Assembly: GCA_032629725.1 (NCBI GenBank)
Contig: JAFEVB010000018.1
Location: 558,001 to 622,000 of the forward strand
Source: Gremmenia infestans
Lineage: Eukaryota; Ascomycota; Leotiomycetes; Helotiales; Hamatocanthoscyphaceae
Reading direction: 5' to 3'
DNA length: 64,000 bases
Part shown: in pieces, positions 49,115 to 59,735 of the stretch
How the letters are laid out: every line of letters starts with the position of its first letter
Position numbering within the stretch: the stretch's first letter is position 1
Notes under the pieces: model-generated
What the model was told of the DNA's origin: nothing
Databases searched by the model: none
The model's input: the letters and a program-made list of their open reading frames with translations, nothing else
Position numbers and translations under genes: made by a program

Positions 49115-49685
49115 TGTGTATGATATGATATGATATGATATACAATGCAAGATTCAAAATATATAAAGGAGATGGGACACGGGATTCGCAATTAGTGGGG
49201 TTCAATAAAGGGAACAGCTCGTGCCTTTTATATATACAACCAAACTTATATTGACATCACGACAAGACTGCCACTCCGGACACTCTGACATATTTGGATC
49301 GCACTAGCGGGTAACAGCAACATATTGAGAGAGCGATAGGTATCGCATTTGTCAACTTGTGCAAATTCCAGTCTGTGGTATGAATGAGTTTGGTACGATT
49401 TTAAAGCAGATGCGGTTAAGGGATCCACATGACCCAACACGGCAACGCGAACCGCATCTACGTCAGGACAGGCAGCGGGATCCGCATTCCCCTTACCAAG
49501 CAGTTCTTCCACTCCTTTTACCCGCAGAGGCGGATCTCGATCAGATGTCTAATTGGATCTCACCAGGTTGACAATACATACTCCGTACAGATTATTGGGT
49601 GGAAAACGAGAAATAGCCTCTTAAGTAGACCAAGTTTCTCACAGAATCCCAATGCGTCGTCTTTACGAGTACAAGAGCAGTCATA
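49115..49685. promoter_or_regulatory. Divergent promoter between MDR enzyme and Zn2Cys6 regulator
   Basis: The 571-bp region between two divergent starts. It holds a TGATA microsatellite (about 49117-49140) just upstream of the MDR start and several scattered CGG/CCG triplets. No clear inverted CGG pair was identified. The arrangement suggests co-regulation, possibly of the enzyme by the regulator. Confidence 0.4.
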
Positions 49686-51795
49686 ATGTCGGGGACATCT
49701 GCAGCTGCTGGCTCTGGCGATAGGGGGGCCAAGCAACGACATAAACGTGCCCGAACTGGCTGCGAACGATGCCGTGCCCAACACCGCAAATGTGAGTTAC
49801 GTTATCTGTTGATGGCAATAATATCATATCAATCTCCTAATTAGACAACAGCTGATGTGTTGTAGGCGACGAAGAGAAACCGAAATGCAGGCGTTGCGCT
49901 GATGCTGGTGCTGCTTGCAAGTACATCACGCATATATCTTTTCTGGACAAAAATAGCCAGACGTCTTCAGCTGCTGTCACGTCGAGAGCATCTCCTTCTT
50001 CCACCGCTCGCGAGTATCCTGTTTTGGAGGTATGTCGATCATGTACTGCGAGCAGACGTGGTATGACCTCTGACATGGTGTCCCGGGCTTCAGTTTGTCG
50101 TTAATGATGATTCCTCTGCTCGAAGCAAAAATCATGGTTCACTCTCTACTTTTACGAATACCGATTATACTGGACAGTTTCAGGACCAGCGCGTCGGTCA
50201 CGGAATAGTCCCGGAATCTGGATCTGCGGTTCTAGAAGATGGCAGTCACCATTTACAGAAGGATATTGAGAGTCTTGAAAAAAATGAGTTGGGAAACGCA
50301 GAGGACTTGAGTCTTCAACGTCCGTTGCCTGACCCAACCCGAGATCCAAACAGGTGGGACAACAGTTGGCCTCTCCTGGGACGTAGCTCATTATCAGACG
50401 AGGAAGTTGTCCTGCTGAAATACTACAGCCATCATGTCGCCCCATGGGTAAGTCTCCATCCCCACACCACCATTCCAGAACAGCCTGTTCTAATTCTCCA
50501 CCCGTCCCATTACACAGTTAGACGTTTACGACCCCAGCCAACCGTTCCGCCATCTCGTAACCCGACTAGCCATGGACTCACCCTGCGTGCTAGAAGCAAT
50601 CCTGCATCTCTCAGCGGCCTGTTCCGGTCGACCACTAGACTTAGTGAGACGCCGTGGCGTCGGCTCTGTGCACCTGCAGGCCATGTCCAGTCCGCTGGAC
50701 GCGAAATCTCCATTCTCTGCTCTGAGACTCATGGTTAGCTTCGTGTTAGTACGGACATTGCTTTTCGTCCAGGCGGTTCCGGAGTCTTGGGAGGCTAGCT
50801 TTGATGGAGGTGGGATACCAACTAGCTTGATGAGATACAAGTTCGTTGATGCGGATGAACGGTCAGTGTGGCTTAGTATGCTTGTTTTGATCGCGAGACT
50901 AGGTACGGCAAGACAGCCGGTGGATGATCTATTTATTCTTCGCGGTGCCTGTTCCTTCTTTCCTTACTTATAGTGCCTTACTTGTCTATTAGCTAATCCA
51001 ACCTCCCCAAGGAAAGAAATCGCATACTCTCTCATGAACCAAACAGCTCCAGTCGCAATATCCGGACCTGTACGCCAGATACTAAGCCCTCTAAACAGCC
51101 ACGAGTCAATCATCGACCCGCCTCAGAATCCTCTAGATGCATCTCTACATTGCCTCGGTCTTCTCGCCGACGTTATGAACTTCTGCTTCTCAACCCCAGA
51201 ACCAGAAAGTCACGTCTATACCGCGACATCTCCATCTACCATTCCGACCTCAGTAGACATATCTGCATCTCGCGCTACGAAATGGAAAGCCCTCCTACAC
51301 AAGCTCTGCACATGGCACACCCACCGCCCCCCAGAAATACAGCCTCTCTTAGAACTCGAAGGTCCCGATGCCGCATTCCCCACGCTCATATACGCCAGCG
51401 GCGCCGGCATCTCCTCGAACGCCCTACATCACACAGCTATGCACATGTTACTCACCCACAAACCGTCTTCCATATCCCTGCCTGACCTTGACCTTGACCT
51501 TGACCTGCACCATAACAGAGATTCTGATTCTACTTCTCAGCATGAGGCGCGGCAAAGCCTTTCCCCCTTCTGGCACGCGCGCCGCGTCTGTGGCATTGCG
51601 CTGCACAGCGAGCCCGAGCATACGAAATGCTGGGACCCGTGTCTGATCGCTGCTTTTGCGCTTGTGGCACGGCGTATGACGCGTCTGGAGCAACAGGCGG
51701 ATATACTTGCTTGTTTGGGGCGGGTTAGGGGAGCGGGTTGGAATGTTGAGGGGCTTGTGGGGATGTTGAGGGGTGAGTGGGGGGTTGGTGGGTGA
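49686..51795 (+). CDS. Zn2Cys6 fungal-specific transcription factor
   Basis: Exons 49686-49791, 49866-50029, 50094-50447, 50518-50902 and 51017-51795 encode 595 aa. The binuclear zinc cluster is complete: Cys26, 29, 36, 43, 46 and 53 (RTGCERCRAQHRKC, then KPKCRRCADAGAAC). The first intron splits the Cys36 codon, a common position. The middle and C-terminal regions resemble the fungal-specific regulatory domain (VLEAILHLSAACSGR, then CWDPCLIAAFALVARRMT, then GWNVEGLV at the end). A DLDLDLDLDL run is encoded by a GACCTT hexanucleotide repeat near 51485. It is nuclear, and its targets may include the divergent MDR enzyme and nearby dehydrogenases. The fourth intron's acceptor is the least certain junction. 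Confidence 0.88.
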
Positions 51796-52252
51796 CGGAT
51801 GGCGGGATGGGGGTGGATTTTTAGGGGGGTATGAGGATGAAGCGTTGGGTTGTTGAGTTTTGCGATTGAGTTGCGAGGATGTCCTGGGCCGGTAGTTTGA
51901 TTCTAGGGATTCGAAACTCACGTCAAAAGGAAAGTAGCTCTGCTCCGTTGGTCAATTTAGAGCTTCAAAGGGGGCTTTTGCAGCACGGGGTATGACCCGA
52001 CCAGATCCCAAAAGTCTATAACACAAAGAAAGTAGACAGAAAAGACAAGATGTGATCCCAGGAAAGATTTACGTATACAGTATGAAGAGAAGACAACCCC
52101 AGCCATTTTATACACACACAGAATTACATTTCATCTCCACCGCATCTCACTCAACATACCACGTCAAATCTTGAATCTTGAATCTTGAATTTTGAATTTT
52201 CACTTTTAACTTTTGAATTTATTTTTGAATTAGAAGAAAGCCAGCTAATCAC
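51796..52252. other. Convergent intergenic gap
   Basis: Between convergent genes. Contains a TTGAATC/TTGAATT repeat near 52170-52200. No gene. Confidence 0.4.
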
Positions 52253-53639
52253 TCACATCTTACTCGGCATTCTCATCCCGCCATCCAGCCTCAGCACAAC
52301 ACCGTTCAACATTACGTTCTCGATGCTCTGCGTCACGAGCTGTGCAAACTCGTGCGGTTTACCGGGACGTACTGGGGAAGTTGATTAGTTTTATTGGTTT
52401 TTTGTTTGTTATGATGCCATGAGTCACATCACATCCAAAGCCCATAAATCAAAGTTTGAATTTTGATATGATAAGTAAGAACTAGGAACTGTGATGGAAA
52501 TGAAGGATGGAAGAAAGGATAGACAGGAAGGAAGGAGGTAAAGACGGTGGGAGAAAGGAGAAGAAAAAAAAAGGTGCCAACTCACGCGGAAACTCCATAA
52601 CCCTCTTCAAGCTCCCCCTCACCTTCTCGCTCATCATACTCGTCATCCTCGAATCAAACAAACTCGGCGCGATCGTCACAACCCTAATCCCGTACCGCGC
52701 CAGATCGCGCGTCATCGGCAGCGTGAGCGATGCTATCGCCCCCTTTGACGCCGCGTAGGCGACTTGTCCGGGCTGCCCGTCGAAGGCAGCGGCAGAGGAG
52801 ACCATGATTACGATACCGCGCTCCCCCTCGCTGTCGGGGGAAGTGGATGGGGTGGTGGAGGCCATGTGAGGGAGTACTTGGCGGATTAGGTCGATTGTAC
52901 TGCGGACGTTGACGGAGAGCACGAAGTCGAAGTCCGAGAGGGAGAAGGGGGTTAGGTCGCGGGAGAGGATCTAGGGGGATGTTAGGGTTTGGAGTGGATT
53001 GAAGAGGTGGGAGTGAGAATGTGAGAGTGTCTTTGCTATGTTGACTTGGAATAAAATTGCCAGAAACTCAACTTTGAATACCTCATTTTTTGATAAATAG
53101 GAGAAATTTGGCATTCGTCTTTTGTTCCGAACAAGTTACTCAAGCCGAGACACTTTAACCCGGCTCAAAACCACGTGAATCACTCACCTGAGTTCAATCA
53201 TACCAATTCCATAACTCACGCCTTACCTCTCTCCAGAAAGTTATCATATTTCTGAACTCCTTCACAATGAAAAGTTTGCGTACATACCTTAGCCGGAGTA
53301 GAAACTCCCGCGGCAGCAATAACCCCGCCAACCTCCATCCCCGTCTCCTTGACCCAGGCCAAAGCTCCCTTAACAGCCCCAGCAATACTATCTGTCTCAA
53401 GGACATTCGCTTCAAAGAACTTTGTCTTCCCTCCACCGATTTCCTGCACTACTTCGCCGGCAAGCTCTTCGTTCATGTCGAGAATTGCGGCGTAGCCTTC
53501 TCGGCGGCATATGTCTTCAACACATGCTCGGCCGAGACCAGATGCACTGCATGTGTATTGTTAATTATAAGTTCGGGTCTGGAATGGATGAGATTACTTA
53601 CCCACCGGATACGATAAATGTTCTTCCTTCGATCTTCAT
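52253..53639 (-). CDS. Short-chain dehydrogenase/reductase (3-hydroxyacyl-CoA dehydrogenase-like)
   Basis: Exons 53639-53602, 53546-53288, 52970-52586 and 52371-52253 encode 266 aa. Rossmann motif: FIVSGGASGLGRAC (split by the first intron). Then AAGVSTPAK, and the catalytic Ser and Tyr/Lys in MVSSAAAF and VAYAASKGAI. The C-terminal PLRPGKPHEFAQLV and GVVLRLDGGMRM match fatty-acid-type SDRs related to human HSD17B10 and bacterial FabG-like enzymes. The second intron is long for this genome (317 nt), but the joined protein reads continuously. The enzyme uses NAD(P)(H); the substrate is not known. It converges on the Zn2Cys6 gene. Confidence 0.87.
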
Positions 53640-54099
53640 ATTGTATTGTATTGGTTTATTGAGGAATATAAAAGTTAGGAAGTTGGGAATCATAGACCAT
53701 GTCTATGGTGATTGAAGCCTCGGTTCAGTCAACCCCCCTTGTTCGCCCCACATCTTCCCGTATTTGGGCAAGAGCCGGAACTTCGAGCTCTCAAACACCG
53801 ATGTGATAAGACAACGCAACAACGACTTTGTCGATAAACGGGGAATCAAATCCACATTAACAAATCTTGCACCCCTTTTCGACGACTACCACTACGACTT
53901 TACCCGCTGTCTGTTCAAAGCAAGGAAGGAGGAGAGGAAGAAAGACAGAAATACTACAAGCAAAGGCAGGATGGTGCGCCCCAGGCGCTCGAGCGGCGCC
54001 AGTGAGGAGAGCGCGGGGACAGCCAGAGACCAGGTTTGTTGCTCCATCCAGGCGCATGAAAGTTGAAAGATGCTCATGATGGAATAGGAATTAGGAAGT
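53640..54099. other. Divergent intergenic region
   Basis: Shared upstream region of the SDR and the Rab GTPase. A possible upstream exon for the GTPase (MVRPRRSSG..., 53971) could not be joined in frame with a good donor. Confidence 0.4.
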
Positions 54100-55131
54100 A
54101 TGTATGACTATCTTGCCAAGATCATATTGCTGGGACCCAGTGGGAGCGGAAAGTACGTTATCAACCAACTCTTGTCCTCGTCCTCGAAGCTATGCTAGAA
54201 TAAGCCGCTCATGGAAACACAGATCCTGCCTCCTCCATCGATTTGTCAAGAACGAATGGCGAGTCGTAAGCTCGCAGACCATCGGCGTCGAGTTTGCGAG
54301 TAAGATCATCAAAGTCGGGACGGGAAATAGGAGGAAAAGGATAAAACTCCAAGTTCGTCCCCCACTGTTCTAACCTCCATATAGAAATATACTGATGATG
54401 GACAGCTATGGGATACAGCAGGCACAGAACGCTTCCGCTCCGTCTCCCGCTCCTACTACCGCGGTGCCGCTGGCGCAATTCTCGCCTACGACCTCACATC
54501 CCATAGCACCTTCACCTCCCTCCCCTCCTTCATGAACGACGCGCGCGCCCTCGCAAGTCCAAATCTGACGTGCATCCTCGTCGGCAATAAGCTCGACATC
54601 GCTGAAAATGCAAACCTGATAGACGTCTCCGCTACCACACCTTCAAGCGTTAGCAGCAGGGGGTCTAGTTTCCCCCTCTCCGTTAGCGCGGGATCAGTAA
54701 ACTCGAGTACGGGAATGGGATTAGGGACACAGCTGCGCGCTACTTCGGCGGCGGACGGGAGGGAAGTCAGTGCGGAAGAGGCGTCGAAATGGGCGAGTTC
54801 GAATAACGTGCCTGTTTCCGTGGAAGTTTCTGCGCTGAGTGGAGATAATGTGGATGAGGTGTTTGGACGGCTAGCAAGGATGATCTTGACCAAGATCGAG
54901 CTGGGCGAGATTGATCCTGATGATCCGATGAGCGGCATTCAGTATGGGGATGGAGGGTGGGGAGGCGAAGATGGGGCGAGTGTGAAGAGCGGCATGACGG
55001 TTGATGAACGGGGTCCTAGGAGGAGAAAGGGGAAGAAGGGGTGGGGGTTTGGCGGAGGTGGCGTAAGGGAGTGGGAAGAGGTGTTTACATTAAGTGGCGG
55101 GACAAGAAGGAGGAGAGGTGGATGTTGTTGA
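54100..55131 (+). CDS. Rab-family small GTPase (Rab4-like)
   Basis: Exons 54100-54152, 54223-54352 and 54406-55131 encode 302 aa. G motifs: GPSGSGKS (P-loop), SSQTIGVEF (switch I), WDTAGTERFR (switch II), GNKLD (G4) and SALSG (G5). SYYRGAAGAILAYDLT is Rab-typical. The C-terminus ends GGCC, a dual geranylgeranylation motif. Rab4-type proteins act on early and recycling endosomes. Two oddities: the catalytic switch II glutamine is threonine (about T68), and about 50 Ser-rich residues are inserted between G4 and G5 (about 130-180), making it longer than usual Rabs (about 210 aa). A Gly-rich linker precedes the lipidation site. Confidence 0.9.
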
Positions 55132-55669
55132 TGGATCATGACGATGTAATATTTGATGGGTTTCGTACGGCGTTCAGCGAGCGTATATATATTTGCGTCC
55201 GACTAGACGGCAGGTTAGACTGGACTGGATCCAACGTGAGCCTGGTACATAGATAGATTACACTAATACCCCTACTGCACCGAGTGAGAAATGCGATAAT
55301 GGTTTCTCTAGGTTTCGGTTCTTTTTAGCGAGCTAGATCCCCTATTCCTACGTCTGCTCAAGCGAACCCCTTCCCTATCTTGGTCCAGAGGTTCACGTTT
55401 CTTATCTTGTTTCACGCATGCCTAGAGCGTATCTGCTAAATGAAATCTAGTAGTCTCATTCTCATCAAAGCTGTGGATGTCAGTGCTTCAGCTATATGTT
55501 TCAGGGCCAAAATGTAGTTATTCATCTATCATATTGATATTCCTCACTACAACCAACCCGTTGCGACTTGCCCATCAACCCCACCCCGTCTTTACAACCG
55601 AAACCCTCCACACTAGGATACAGCACTCTTTCTATCCATAAAAGGTTTTCACACCCAACCTCCCTCGCC
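55132..55669. other. Convergent intergenic gap
   Basis: No gene seen between the 3' ends of the GTPase and SDR genes. Confidence 0.4.
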
Positions 55670-56604
55670 TTACCACGCTATCAAATCCCCCTCATACCCC
55701 CAGAATTTCCCACCCCTTCCCTCCTTCGTCGCCCCCTCAATCAAACTCACCATTCCCCTACACGACTCCTCCACACTCACAGGCGCTTCTTCCAGCCCGA
55801 ATACCTTCGCCCCGCTATTGCCCATATCCGTCTGGCACCACCCCGGGCTTATCACGAAGGCGGCGAGCGCGGATTCTTCGGCGTTCATGCGTTTTGTGAG
55901 CCAGTGCACGGTTGCTTTTGAGGGACCGTAGGCTGCGTTCGTCATGGAAGGCTGGGATCTAGGGGGTGAGATCAGAGGTGGTAAGTTATTTTGAGTTTGG
56001 GTTAGGTAATTGTGTGAGATAGGACAGGAAAGTGAGGAAAAGGAAAGAAGGAAAAAAGCAAGGAATTCTTCTTTCTTCTTTCTTCTGCTTTCGACTCTGA
56101 ATTTGAATTGCATTTGGATTGGGGTCTTTTTCTCACTTACTCGATACTCCCCGCTATAGTTCCCATAGTAACCCATCTCGGCCTCTTCCCCTTTAGTAGC
56201 AACGGCAACATGGCCTGATACAACCAAACCACCCCAAACACATTCGGCGTCAAATGGCCCTGCAGGTCGTCGATCTTCAACTCAGAGACCTTAGGGAAAA
56301 CATACGAGACGCCCGCGTTGGCTATCACGACGTCTAGGTGCGAAATGCCATGCGTGCTGCGGAGCGTCGAGACGGCTTCTCCGGGGTCGGTCTCGATGCA
56401 TGCGTCGATTTTCACGGTAATGAGACGGCTGCCGACGCCGGTCGGCAGCGTGGAGAGGGCGAGCGATGAAGGGGACAAAGGGGACCGGACCGCGGCTATG
56501 ACGGTGTGGTAAGGGAGGGATAGGTAGAGGGTTAGGAGGCCGGCGCCTAGGCCGCGGTTGGCGCCGGTGATTAGGATGATTGTTTGAGGTGGGGTTGGGG
56601 ACAT
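55670..56604 (-). CDS. Short-chain dehydrogenase/reductase (250 aa)
   Basis: Exons 56604-56141 and 55958-55670, with a 182-nt intron (GTAAGT donor, CCTAG acceptor). The protein has the nucleotide-binding motif ILITGANRGLGAGLL, the NAG motif (VIANAGVSYVF), and active-site Tyr/Lys in AAYGPSKATVHWLTKRM. SPGWCQTDMGN is the typical 'PG.v.T.M' segment after the active site. The closest general type is the fungal ketoreductase group related to norsolorinic acid ketoreductase, but no secondary-metabolite cluster is present. Cytosolic, NADPH-dependent (inferred). Confidence 0.9.
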
Positions 56605-57163
56605 GGTGGATTGTGTTAATGGGGATGTTGTTTTGCGGATATGTAAGTTTCTTGTCTTTTAACGCCTTTTATAGATCAAAAGACGTCAAGGCAGACACAG
56701 ATTTCTGCTGGTATTCCTAGCTGATAAATCATTCTGCTTGGTAATTAACGCTTTATAATCGATTGGTTCCTTTCGGACAATTGTATCTGCGATCTTTGCT
56801 AAATGGTGACAGAGGCACTAAAGGGTGACAAAAGGTGACATGCGCTAAAGGGTGACTACCGTCGTACGGCTTTTAGACGAAGGAGAAACTCACGTTGGCA
56901 CAAGATAATTCTGCATGCACCTTGAATACTTATCACTTGATGAGATTTCGCAATTCGCAATGTTTGTGTATTAGATGTAAAGAGACTGAAAACACTGCTC
57001 GCCTATTCTTGGTGCGTTTACCTTAATCAAGTTATAAGAGACCCATGCTACTGCGGTATCTAATTGCCCCAAGCTCCTAAAACAGAACTTCATATATGAA
57101 TCCAACTCATACAGACAACCACATCCCCTCCCACCCAACTGAGATATGTCGCCATGTCCTCTT
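56605..57163. other. Intergenic gap with short GGTGAC repeats
   Basis: Contains four irregular repeats of (CTAAA)GGGTGAC-like sequence at about 56799-56856. No gene. Confidence 0.4.
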
Positions 57164-58024
57164 TCATTTGCCCACCCTCTGCGCAACGATATCAAGCCCA
57201 GTCATCTTCTTAATCGTCCCATCGAACGTCCCAAACGGCAAAAGCAAACCAAGTCGTATCAGAAACATGTTTATACTACCCGGTAACCAAATAACCGGCG
57301 GCGGACTCTTCTTCAGCAAATTCCCCACCACGCCTTCAGCCCACTTCGTCGGCTCCCCAGCATCCTTGAAGAACTCCTCGCCCCCCAACGTCTTCTCCAC
57401 CACCTCTCGCGCAGGCTCATAAACTGATCCCTTCGGCAGAGTTGTCCTCTCGGTCATGGATTTCTGGATATTGCTGCGTACGGACCCAGTCTTCAGATCA
57501 ACGACCCGAATGCCGAATGGTTCTAGCTCCAAGCGCTGGCTATCGGAAAACATCGCCATCGCAGCTTTCGACGCGTTGTACGTAGATTGAAACGGCAGCG
57601 TAACGACAGAAGCCCCCGACGTCTGGTTTGCAATGATACCCTTGGACTCCAGCAGCAGCGGTAGGAACGCCTGCGTCACAGCCAGGTACGACCACACATT
57701 CAGATCAAACAGTTTTTTCGCCTCTGGGATCGAGAGGTCGGAGAAAGGCATGTTTAACACAGCGCCTGCATTGTTGACCAGGATATCGAGGCTCGGTATC
57801 TGTGCCACGGCCGCAGCGATCGACGAGTCGGATAGCACGTCGAGCGTAAGTGTTTCGATGCCAAGGGTGGTTAGGCCGGCCATCTTGGGTGGGTTTCGTG
57901 CTGTAGCGTAGACGTGCAGTCCGGCTTTGTGGAAGGCAACGGCGAGATGAGAGCCTAGACTTCCGTCTGAACATCCGGTGATGAGAACGGTGCGCTTTGG
58001 GGTGGCCATTTTCTGGTCGGCCAT
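57164..58024 (-). CDS. AYR1-like short-chain reductase (acyl-dihydroxyacetone-phosphate reductase type)
   Basis: Intronless, 286 aa from 58024 (an ATG at 58009 is also plausible, and one at 58081 would add 19 residues). Motifs: VLITGCSDGSLGSHLA, matching the TGCS..G.G signature of AYR1-type reductases, then ILVNNAGAVLNMPF and YNASKAAMAMFSDSQRLELE. A C-terminal hydrophobic stretch (INMFLIRLGLLLPFG) could anchor it to lipid droplet or ER membranes, as in yeast Ayr1. That enzyme reduces 1-acyl-dihydroxyacetone phosphate in phosphatidate synthesis; the family also includes other reductases, so the substrate is tentative. Confidence 0.88.
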   Translation of the reverse strand: MADQKMATPKRTVLITGCSDGSLGSHLAVAFHKAGLHVYATARNPPKMAGLTTLGIETLTLDVLSDSSIAAAVAQIPSLDILVNNAGAVLNMPFSDLSIPEAKKLFDLNVWSYLAVTQAFLPLLLESKGIIANQTSGASVVTLPFQSTYNASKAAMAMFSDSQRLELEPFGIRVVDLKTGSVRSNIQKSMTERTTLPKGSVYEPAREVVEKTLGGEEFFKDAGEPTKWAEGVVGNLLKKSPPPVIWLPGSINMFLIRLGLLLPFGTFDGTIKKMTGLDIVAQRVGK

Positions 58025-59011
58025 ATATACGGTTGGGTGATGCCAACGGGAAGCAATAGATAGATTTGGAAGACAGTCCAAGTAATAGAATGGAATTAGC
58101 TGGTACTTGAAGTGCTGGAAAAAAAAGTTACTTACTGCGTCCCAAGTGACGGGAGGTAGATGGCTGTTTTTAAATAAAGATACACAGAGAGAAGTCTGGA
58201 ACCCCCACTGCTAATCCACAGCCCTGAAGTGGTTCAAAAACACATTCTCCACCAACCATTCAGCGCACAATATACCGAATGTAGTAATCCCCAACACCAT
58301 CTCCCGCGCAAATAACAGAGCTCATGCATCATAGCCAGAGCGGATGAAATAAACCCGATATTCGGACAAACTCACCTTCCGAGCACTACGCCACGGAACG
58401 AAACGTGGTTTGAATACACAATAGATTTCTATCCGGTCTAATCATGGCCCATAAACGGCATCTGAGGCTACGAGGTTTGAGAAATGTTAGTGATTATCTG
58501 GCTGGGTAGTCTGCGGCGCCCAGCCCATTCCGTTTCAGGTAATACGGTGAAAAAGTGGATATTGTACTTGTTCGAGGTGACAAAATTGATTGGTGCGCGA
58601 AGCGAGTTTGAAGTATACCTAGGTATATCTTAAGTTAGTATTAGAACTATATACCTCATAGGCATTATAAAGCTCAAGAAGAATATATAGACTAGATAGG
58701 AATATAATATAGGAAGTAGATTAAAGGGGTTACATTTGCTTAAGGAGGAAAGCTATTGTCTAGGTAAAGAGAAGAACAATATAGTTATATATTATTGTAT
58801 ATATTCTCTAGCAGCAGCGTCACTTGATACTATAAGAGCTATATTTCTAGTTTCTCTCTACCACCTTGAACTGTTCGACTTTGGCTCTACTATAATAATC
58901 GACCATTATGTGACGCAGGTGATGTTGCGAGATAACATTCTAGTTTAGCCACATGTCTTCACTATATCCTTACTAGGCTTGACCCCTCCGATAACGTTAA
59001 CTTAGTGCAGG
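58025..59011. other. AT-rich intergenic region
   Basis: No gene. AT-rich sequence grades into the coding relic that follows. Confidence 0.4.
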
Positions 59012-59335
59012 AGGTTCGACAAATATAGAATTAACTGCTGGCAGGCCGTGGCACCATTATACCTTGGTGCTAAGATCCCAACCAATTTTAATCAAACTGG
59101 CTGGACCGGGAAAGCTGCATTAATCAAGCTCTCTCGGGTTAAGGAACGTGTGGAAACAATTATTGGTGCTGCGGATCCAGAAGATGCATTAGAAGCTTCA
59201 GAGGAATATTACTAACGCCTAGAATCCCGTTGCGCGAATTGGCTAAAACGGACAACCGTTACCGAAGGTGGACGAATCTTGAGGGCTACTGTGCAGCCTG
59301 GAGGGTTAAAGAGTATAAGGCAGACATGGATATAG
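59012..59335 (+). pseudogene. Coding relic with internal stop, possibly transposon-derived
   Basis: One plus-strand frame reads as protein for 107 codons with no start codon: QAVAPLYLGAKIPTNF, TGWTGKAALIKLSRVKE, then AADPEDALEASEEYY, a TAA (59213-59215), and RLESRCANWLKRTTVTEGG. The stop is a single C-to-T change from CAA. Just upstream a different frame (LDPSDNVNLVQEVRQI) also looks coding, implying a frameshift. The surroundings are AT-rich and gene-poor. The source family is not identified. The fragment could come from a transposon or from a decayed host gene. Confidence 0.45.
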
Positions 59336-59735
59336 CATTGAAATAGAGTTCTTTATAATTTGTCCCCAAATAAATTATGCGTTAGCCACAGCCGTAGGCC
59401 CACAGTATATCTGTCAATATTACGCTGGGCGTAGTTTGTCCATTGATATCGCTTCAGCTTTGCGCTGCCAATTGTCATAATTCTACCCCTAACTATTCGC
59501 ACGGTTGTTTTTGCAGAGAAATCTTCTCTGTCGCCTGCTATTGTGCACTTGTTCCATATCCTTGTATACGGTTAGCAAAACCAGTTCCTAGCGGAGGGGA
59601 AGAGGGCTTTCACTTTTCCTTCTATGCTATAGAAGTTTCAGAAATCCGATCTGACTTTCGGTTTGCGCAGAACTATGCTCACTGAATCATCTTAGTATGA
59701 GGTCTCCTTTTTCAGCTCGTGGTAAGCCAAAACAC
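59336..59735. other. Intergenic gap
   Basis: No gene seen downstream of the relic and the coiled-coil gene. Confidence 0.35.
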
